Below are positions 1 through 3,477 of a stretch of DNA of 5,196 bases, piece by piece (the stretch's first letter is position 1; every line of letters starts with the position of its first letter). Under the pieces are notes generated by a model that saw only the letters and a program-made list of their open reading frames with translations, ran no database searches and was not told where the DNA came from. The stretch is from Phycisphaerae bacterium (GTDB taxonomy: Bacteria; Planctomycetota; Phycisphaerae; Sedimentisphaerales; SM23-30): contig JAIPFO010000277.1 in assembly GCA_021736565.1 (NCBI GenBank), positions 1 through 5,196 of the forward strand. Direction: 5' to 3'. Both the position numbers and the translations under genes were made by a program.

Positions 1-63
1 GACATTGGCCGCCGCGTCGGCGGCATCATCCATCATCACATTTTTATCTTGTTCCTGAACCAC
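1..63 (-). CDS. N-terminus of the next flagellar gene, probably FliN-type switch protein (partial, runs off the window)
   Basis: An open frame starts with GTG at 63 and continues to the window edge, giving 21 residues rich in Asp and Ala (ending DDAADAAANV). A purine-rich GAGAG lies about 9 bases upstream and serves as a plausible ribosome binding site. In-frame ATGs at 33 and 30 are alternatives but have no well-spaced site. The gene follows fliL in the same direction, where fliM or fliN/fliY usually sits. FliM normally begins with an LSQEEIDALL-like motif close to its start, which is not seen here, whereas FliN proteins often start with a variable acidic, Ala-rich tail. FliN is therefore an inference from position and composition only; too little sequence is visible for a domain match. 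Confidence 0.5.
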   Translation of the reverse strand, partial: MVQEQDKNVMMDDAADAAANV

Positions 64-312
64 TGTTCTTTACTCTCACTCTATTAATCAAACGTTAAAA
101 ACGATAAAGGTCTTATAACACAATTCTGTCATAATAAAAAGAAATAAAACAGTAAAAACTTTAATTTTTTTTAATTTTTTTTTAAAGGACGCTTTATCCG
201 TCAGTGCCCTTTGAAAGGTTCCCTCGAAAGTCAGCCTGATCATCAGGATCACATCCTAACTGCCTGCGATTGCATCGCGATAGATCGAACCCCAAAAAGA
301 AGACCAAAGCAC
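64..312 (-). other. Intergenic region fliL to next gene, AT-rich with small inverted repeats
   Basis: This gap has no convincing gene. Just after the fliL stop it contains small inverted repeats: GCGAT-TGC-ATCGC (266-278) and CCTGA-TCA-TCAGG (235-247). None is followed by a good T-run on the minus strand, so I do not call a terminator. The half nearest the next gene is strongly AT-rich, with long A and T runs at 158-186. The size and composition suggest that the downstream gene has its own promoter. Confidence 0.5.
123..186 (-). promoter_or_regulatory. Possible AT-rich promoter with A-tracts for the gene at 63
   Basis: On the minus strand, two phased A-runs (9 and 8 bases, separated by TT) are followed by a T-rich stretch containing a TATTAT -10-like hexamer at about 129-134. 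A-tracts of this kind act as UP elements or bend DNA in many bacteria. No good -35 hexamer is seen at the right distance, so the promoter call rests mainly on composition and on its place in front of a gene. Confidence 0.25.
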
Positions 313-828
313 TCAGTCACTGGGATAGGAATTAAATGCCGGGGTCATGATCGTTTCGATCATCCCCTCCCCAATGATCTCTTCTATCCGACTACGAAGC
401 GAACGGCGTATCACTTCGGTATGCGGGTCTTTGATCTCCACCAACTGGGCAGCGGAGATCACCTCACGCACAGCGTTCTCAACCTCCTTCTCATGCTTTT
501 CCACCTGCGCCTTCAATTTCGTTTGATTTTCAGATTTCACCTTAGCTACTACATCTAGTGTGACAACATACTTGGTATTACTACCCGTATAGTTATCCAC
601 ATTTTGTTCCTCAACCAGAACCAATTCTACCATATCCTCATTGGGCAATTTCTCGGTCATTTCAATGCCATTGGATCCTTCAGAGAGCTTTGGCGTATTG
701 AACATCTTAAAGAAGGTCACGGTGCCTGCCTCCATAAAAACCACGCCCAGAACGATAAGGATCGCCTTAATGGGGAACTTTGATTTTGGCTTTTGTACGT
801 TTTCTGAGCCCCTTGCTTCTTCGGCCAT
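313..828 (-). CDS. fliL: Flagellar basal body-associated protein FliL
   Basis: The product is 171 residues, a usual size for FliL. It has a short charged cytoplasmic tail (1-17, Lys-rich just before the membrane), one membrane segment (about 18-41) and a periplasmic domain (about 60-171) with the family pattern of a beta strand (YVVTLDVVAKV, 87-97), a long charged helix (about 102-125) and a final helix with RSRIEEIIGEG (145-155). FliL is an inner-membrane protein at the base of the flagellum that surrounds and supports MotAB stators. The start is placed at the ATG at 828 because GAGGA lies 7 bases upstream; an in-frame ATG at 861 sits inside a palindrome and lacks such a site. The end (AFNSYPSD) differs from the Phe-rich C-terminus of proteobacterial FliL. 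Its place behind motB fits a stator role. Confidence 0.9.
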   Translation of the reverse strand: MAEEARGSENVQKPKSKFPIKAILIVLGVVFMEAGTVTFFKMFNTPKLSEGSNGIEMTEKLPNEDMVELVLVEEQNVDNYTGSNTKYVVTLDVVAKVKSENQTKLKAQVEKHEKEVENAVREVISAAQLVEIKDPHTEVIRRSLRSRIEEIIGEGMIETIMTPAFNSYPSD

Positions 829-846
829 ATTAATATCCTCTACTAT

Positions 847-874
847 TGACGCTAGCGTCATGCGTCTTTGACGC
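847..874. repeat. Palindrome plus inverted repeat of TGACGC half-sites, possible operator in front of fliL
   Basis: TGACGCTAGCGTCA (847-860) is a perfect 14-base palindrome. It is followed one base later by GCGTC-TTT-GACGC (862-874). Four half-sites of the same GACGC word therefore sit in 28 bases, ending about 8 bases before the GAGGA ribosome binding site of fliL. This could be a DNA operator for a dimeric regulator, or in RNA a set of competing stems near the start codon. The regulator is unknown. Confidence 0.5.
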
Positions 875-892
875 CCATTTCCTGCACCTTAA

Positions 893-916
893 AGCCTGCC
901 CCGCCTGGGGGAGGCT
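893..916 (-). other. GC-rich stem-loop between motB and fliL (weak terminator or processing hairpin)
   Basis: The arms are AGCCT-x-CCCC and GGGG-x-AGGCT with a 4-base loop and one internal mismatch, giving nine pairs. On the minus strand the stem is followed by only TTT, so termination would be weak. It may end part of the motAB transcript or protect its 3' end. Confidence 0.4.
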
Positions 917-1137
917 CAACGGTTGCCCTGGGAGTCGCTATTAATCAAAACACCAGGCCTCCATGAAACTGGGTCATTGACATTTTATTACAATACGAGG
1001 TTCGGCCTCCTGCCACCCTCGTTAAATTCCTCATAAAAAAGATACTCAATGCCAACATTGTAAGCATTTTCGCATCTGTTTAGGTCTCTTAATGGCTGAT
1101 CCTTAAAACTTTTTTTAATGGCCGCGTCAAGACCCCA

Positions 1138-1914
1138 TCAAAATAAACGATCGGTGGTCTCTGTCGCCGGCTTTCCTTGACGGGTCTGGACCAGGTCTTC
1201 AGTAACAACAATCGCGACCCGTCGATTTTGCGCCTTACTCTTTTCGTCATAAGCCTGCGAGAGCAACGGCTCATTGTTGCCGCAGCCTTCAACGGTCATC
1301 CGCTCTTCAGCGATATCATTTTCGATCAGAAAATCTTTAACCGCCATGGCCCGGGCAAATGAAAGTTCGTCCAGCGACATCTCATCCTGATGACTATCGA
1401 GCTGGGGACCCTGCCCTGAGGCCACCGGCACTTCCTGAGACGCATGCCCCCGGATCCTTATCCGCGTATTCATTCCCTTAAATTCCTGGGAAAATTCCTT
1501 CAGTCGCACCTTGGCCGTATCTAAAAGCCTGGCCTGCCCCGGTTCAAAACTCACCTGGCCGCCAAAAGCAAATTCCATACCATCACGAATGACCTTTACG
1601 CTGGGATTCTCCCCCTGGATCCCCTCATCCGTGCTTTTTCCGATTTGCAACTGGAATTTACGCATAATTAACTGCTGTTTTCGCTGGTCAAATGTATTGC
1701 TCGGCACCACACGGCTTGGCGTGGCACCCGCCCCCCCCTTATAGCCAAACGCTTTCTGGATCGATTCCAGGACCCGTTGAAATTTATCATCCTCTTTGAT
1801 CTCACTCATGGAGACAATAATCACAAAAAAGCAGAACAGCAGTGTCATCATGTCGCCATAAGTGACCATCCAGTCGGGCACGCCTGCATCTTGTTTTTTC
1901 TTCTTTCTGGCCAT
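1138..1914 (-). CDS. motB: Flagellar motor stator protein MotB
   Basis: The product is 258 residues. MotB is the peptidoglycan-anchored stator subunit carrying the ion-binding aspartate. After a basic cytoplasmic start (MARKKKK) comes the signature PDWMVTYGDMMTLLFCFF (13-30) within one membrane segment (about 18-38). Asp21 is the expected ion-binding residue (Asp32 in E. coli MotB). A linker/plug region follows, then an OmpA-like domain (about 118-240) with RIRGH (153-157), LSFARA (184-189), VEGCGNNEP (208-216) and QNRRV (229-233). The usual GHTD reads GHAS here, followed by a longer acidic loop (160-182). The start is at 1914; upstream AGAG at 8 bases is only a modest ribosome binding site. 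It lies 72 bases after motA, so the two are very likely cotranscribed. Confidence 0.93.
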   Translation of the reverse strand: MARKKKKQDAGVPDWMVTYGDMMTLLFCFFVIIVSMSEIKEDDKFQRVLESIQKAFGYKGGAGATPSRVVPSNTFDQRKQQLIMRKFQLQIGKSTDEGIQGENPSVKVIRDGMEFAFGGQVSFEPGQARLLDTAKVRLKEFSQEFKGMNTRIRIRGHASQEVPVASGQGPQLDSHQDEMSLDELSFARAMAVKDFLIENDIAEERMTVEGCGNNEPLLSQAYDEKSKAQNRRVAIVVTEDLVQTRQGKPATETTDRLF

Positions 1915-1986
1915 ACTCGTTACTCTATCTCTTCAATCAACGCCCCCCGGCACCTTCTCACGCCGCATTTTTCCTGCTAAAACGCG

Positions 1987-2766
1987 CTATTGGTCACCCT
2001 CATCGGGCGACTTTCGCAAACTTGGGGGTAAAAAAGTCTTCAGCTTCTGCTCAACAATACGGGGATTATCCCCCGATTGAATACTCATGACCCCCTTAAT
2101 AATAATCGTTTTCATCAATAATTCTTCTTCGCTTCGGACCGCCAGCTTATCGGCGATCGGCATCGCGAACATATTGGCGATCATCGAACCATACAGAGTG
2201 GTGATCAGTGCCACCGCCATCGACGGGCCAATCTTCGAAGGATCATTCATATTCAATAACATCACCACCAGGCCCACCAGGGTCCCGATCATACCATAGG
2301 CCGGGGCATATTTTCCCAGATTATCAAAAACAGACTTGCCCTGCTCATGACGCTCCGAAATCGATTCCAGCTCATTGGTCATAATATCTTCGATCAGTTC
2401 CGGGTCCGTCCCGTCAACCGCCATCTGAATTCCCTGAACAATAAACGGCTCTTCGGCATCTTTCGTCGCGCTTTCCAAGGACAGGATCCCATCCCGACGG
2501 GCTATTTCGGCATACCCCACCAGTTCATTGATCAATTTCTCGACCGATTGATCCTTGTGCATGATGGCCTTACTGAAGAACTTACCGGTCTTCAAAAATC
2601 GCGACAGCGGCGCCGCCATCATCACAGAGGCTATCGCACCGCCGATAACGATCATCGCTGAAGGTGCATTGAGAAACACCGGTGCCTTGTCCGCGGCACT
2701 GGATACCATAGAATAGCCTACCAGGCCAAAGCCCAATAACATTCCAATTAACGTTGCTAAATCCAT
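1987..2766 (-). CDS. motA: Flagellar motor stator protein MotA
   Basis: The product is 259 residues. MotA surrounds MotB in the inner membrane, forms the ion path and pushes on the rotor protein FliG. Four hydrophobic segments are visible at about 2-20, 34-53, 150-172 and 181-203. The cytoplasmic loop has the conserved AEIARRDGILSLE (86-98). The third and fourth segments carry YAPAYGMIGTLVGL (153-166) and IGPSMAVALITTLYG (179-193), ending in PIADKL (203-208). These match the PomA/MotA branch that keeps threonines at the positions linked to sodium use (Thr162, Thr189/190). The ATG at 2766 has AGGA upstream at a rather long 12-base distance. Two sigma-28-like promoters precede it and motB follows. 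Confidence 0.94.
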   Translation of the reverse strand: MDLATLIGMLLGFGLVGYSMVSSAADKAPVFLNAPSAMIVIGGAIASVMMAAPLSRFLKTGKFFSKAIMHKDQSVEKLINELVGYAEIARRDGILSLESATKDAEEPFIVQGIQMAVDGTDPELIEDIMTNELESISERHEQGKSVFDNLGKYAPAYGMIGTLVGLVVMLLNMNDPSKIGPSMAVALITTLYGSMIANMFAMPIADKLAVRSEEELLMKTIIIKGVMSIQSGDNPRIVEQKLKTFLPPSLRKSPDEGDQ

Positions 2767-2794
2767 TATTTTATATCATCCTGTAATTATTTTT

Positions 2795-2821
2795 TTATCG
2801 GCCCTGCATACACAAAACTCA
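2795..2821 (-). promoter_or_regulatory. Candidate sigma-28 (FliA) promoter, proximal to motA
   Basis: The minus strand has a perfect GCCGATAA -10 box (2795-2802), an 11-base spacer and TGAGTTTT (2814-2821) in the -35 place, 5 of 8 against the enteric consensus TAAAGTTT. Transcription would begin about 20 bases before the motA ATG, leaving a very short leader. Sigma-28 control of mot genes is well known in enteric bacteria. Confidence 0.55.
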
Positions 2822-2854
2822 CACGTCAAAGGTCATTTTGCGTCTCTAAAGACA

Positions 2855-2878
2855 CCCTTTTACGATACGGAAAAAGGG
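2855..2878 (-). other. Stem-loop in the motA leader
   Basis: CCCTTTT (2855-2861) and AAAAGGG (2872-2878) form a 7-pair stem with a 10-base loop. It lies in the long leader that would be made from the distal sigma-28-like promoter and upstream of the proximal one. No T-run follows it, so a terminator role is unlikely. Confidence 0.35.
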
Positions 2879-2892
2879 CTTCAAAATACGGA

Positions 2893-2906
2893 TGACACTG
2901 GCGTCA
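2893..2906. repeat. Imperfect palindrome TGACACTGGCGTCA in the motA leader, possible operator
   Basis: This 14-mer matches the perfect fliL-leader palindrome TGACGCTAGCGTCA at 12 of 14 positions. It lies roughly 12-25 bases downstream of the start expected from the distal sigma-28-like promoter, a place where a bound repressor could block transcription. The binding protein is unknown. Confidence 0.4.
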
Positions 2907-2924
2907 CACAAAGGCCTGTCATAG

Positions 2925-2951
2925 TTATCGGCTATTCATCGCGCCAAATTA
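2925..2951 (-). promoter_or_regulatory. Candidate sigma-28 (FliA) promoter, distal to motA
   Basis: The minus strand has a perfect GCCGATAA (2925-2932), an 11-base spacer and TAATTTGG (2944-2951) as -35; the core TAAT matches TAAA at 3 of 4. Transcription would start near 2918 and give a leader of about 150 bases containing the 2893-2906 palindrome and the 2855-2878 hairpin. Confidence 0.6.
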
Positions 2952-2960
2952 ACCTCAGCG

Positions 2961-2986
2961 GCCCGTCAATCTCACATTCCACGGGC
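2961..2986 (-). other. Small inverted repeat between flbD and the motA promoters
   Basis: GCCCGT (2961-2966) and ACGGGC (2981-2986) can form a 6-pair stem with a 14-base loop, 41 bases after the flbD stop. No T-run follows on the minus strand. It may be the 3' end of the flbD transcript, but the case is weak. Confidence 0.25.
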
Positions 2987-3026
2987 AAGAGGGCTTTTCG
3001 AGTCATAAATAGTGTTTTTTGCCACT

Positions 3027-3218
3027 TCACACGCGAAAGGCCCTGATCTGCCGGCAATAATCGATCGCCAACTCAACCACCACCTCCAGGGTCTCCTGGA
3101 CCATGACCTTGTCACCACTGGTCAGGGTGATCATCGTATCGGGCGTATTTTCAATGTAGCGGATCTGCTCTGCATTCACTACAAATCGCTTGCCATTTAA
3201 TCGCGTTACAGCTATCAC
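3027..3218 (-). CDS. flbD: FlbD/SwrD family small flagellar protein
   Basis: The product is 63 residues with the full family pattern: TRLNGKRFVVNAEQI (5-19), IENTPDTMITLTSG (22-35), then a Val/Glu-rich helix and a final basic stretch. I chose the GTG at 3218 because it gives the typical family opening (MIAVTRLNG) and has GGA 6 bases upstream. An in-frame ATG at 3233 has no ribosome binding site, and one at 3335 would run through a hairpin repeat and add a spurious hydrophobic tail. The family is found in flagellar loci; its B. subtilis member SwrD raises motor torque, which fits the motAB genes next door. It is unrelated to the Caulobacter NtrC-like regulator that is also called FlbD. Confidence 0.88.
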   Translation of the reverse strand: MIAVTRLNGKRFVVNAEQIRYIENTPDTMITLTSGDKVMVQETLEVVVELAIDYCRQIRAFRV

Positions 3219-3221
3219 TAC

Positions 3222-3227
3222 TTTTCC
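3222..3227 (-). promoter_or_regulatory. Ribosome binding site deciding the flbD start
   Basis: GGAAAA on the minus strand ends three bases before the GTG at 3218, with GGA 6 bases away. It lies inside the codons that would follow the ATG at 3233, so it argues for the GTG start. It is only 8 bases beyond the T-run of the terminator-like hairpin. Confidence 0.6.
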
Positions 3228-3235
3228 ATTCATCG

Positions 3236-3284
3236 AAAAAAGTTGGCCTCGCGACAGCAGAATAAACACCCCTGTCACGAGGCC
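3236..3284 (-). terminator. Terminator-like hairpin immediately upstream of flbD
   Basis: On the minus strand the arms GGCCTCGTGACAG (3272-3284) and CTGTCGCGAGGCC (3245-3257) form 13 pairs (12 standard plus one G-U) around a 14-base loop. Three bases later comes a run of six T (3236-3241). This is the classic form of an intrinsic terminator. It stops transcription coming from flgE just before the flbD ribosome binding site, so either it separates two units or it works as a leader attenuator for flbD. Confidence 0.65.
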
Positions 3285-3296
3285 CGGGGTAACAAA
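3244..3296 (-). repeat. Hairpin repeat, copy next to flbD
   Basis: These 53 bases match 3376-3428 in the same orientation with a single difference (T at 3249 against C at 3381 on the plus strand). The hairpin arms fill most of the unit, and a conserved flank (TTTGTTACCCCG on the minus strand) precedes the stem. Identity stops sharply at both ends. Confidence 0.9.
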
Positions 3297-3375
3297 TTGT
3301 AGACGAAGAATCAAGGAAAACGCCACTTTCGCCAAGCGAACTCTCCGTTCTCAGTTCTAGATTTTTCGCTAAAGA
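3297..3375 (-). other. 79-base spacer between the two hairpin repeats
   Basis: The spacer has no reading frame worth calling. It contains a short stem-loop, TTCGC-CAA-GCGAA (3328-3340). I see no sigma-28, sigma-54 or clear sigma-70 promoter that would start transcription of flbD from here. Confidence 0.4.
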
Positions 3376-3428
3376 TGGCCCCGCGACAGCAGAATAAACA
3401 CCCCTGTCACGAGGCCCGGGGTAACAAA
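3376..3428 (-). repeat. Hairpin repeat, copy next to flgE
   Basis: This is the second copy of the 53-base unit, shifted by exactly 132 bases. Its arms (3377-3389 and 3404-3416) pair over 13 positions with two G-U pairs. Only TTT follows the stem on the minus strand, so this copy would terminate poorly compared with the one next to flbD. It lies about 50 bases beyond the flgE stop. Confidence 0.9.
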
Positions 3429-3437
3429 ACAGTTAGC

Positions 3438-3455
3438 GACATTGCGGGCAATGTC
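3438..3455 (-). terminator. Stem-loop just downstream of flgE
   Basis: GACATTGC and GCAATGTC form a perfect 8-base inverted repeat with a 2-base centre (effectively 7 pairs and a 4-base loop), 22 bases after the flgE stop. A broken T-stretch (TGTTTTG) follows some 8 bases later on the minus strand. It may protect the flgE transcript end or act as a weak terminator. Confidence 0.35.
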
Positions 3456-3477
3456 TGTAAGAATCCTTTTCACGTCA

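Larger units (their letters stand above)
829..1137 (-). other. motB-fliL intergenic region (309 bases), no gene seen
   Basis: No reading frame with a plausible start and family match is visible. Going from motB to fliL it holds: a TGACGC copy right after the motB stop (1124-1129 as GCGTCA on the plus strand); two copies of GCCATTAA on the minus strand; a GC-rich hairpin at 893-916; and a cluster of TGACGC half-sites at 847-874 just before the fliL ribosome binding site. I could not find a clean sigma-28 or sigma-54 promoter for fliL here. Its length argues that fliL is at least partly controlled separately from motAB. Confidence 0.5.

Noticed and set aside
194..201. Possible sigma-28 box (ACGGATAA-like) before the gene at 63
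   Set aside because: Only 6 of 8 bases match and no TAAA-like -35 word is seen at the right distance.
211..558. A 115-codon plus-strand frame overlapping fliL
   Set aside because: Most of it is antisense to fliL, it starts among small inverted repeats and it shows no family pattern.
1031..1065. A sigma-54-like site (TTGGCA on the minus strand) upstream of fliL
   Set aside because: The -24 GG has no matching GC at -12, so the needed pair of elements is missing.
2147..2154. Another GCCGATAA box on the minus strand
   Set aside because: It lies inside motA and encodes part of the conserved PIADKL motif; no -35-like word precedes it.
2641..2648. GCCGATAA on the plus strand
   Set aside because: It is inside motA, antisense, and explained by the codons for the conserved VIGG stretch; no plus-strand gene follows.
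3244..3428. A two-repeat CRISPR-like array
   Set aside because: There are only two copies, the 53-base unit and 79-base spacer are too long, and the unit is mostly one hairpin with a terminator T-run; no cas gene is in view.
3244..3428. Integron attC sites
   Set aside because: The ends do not show the RYYYAAC/GTTRRRY core pairs needed, and there is no cassette-like gene between the copies.
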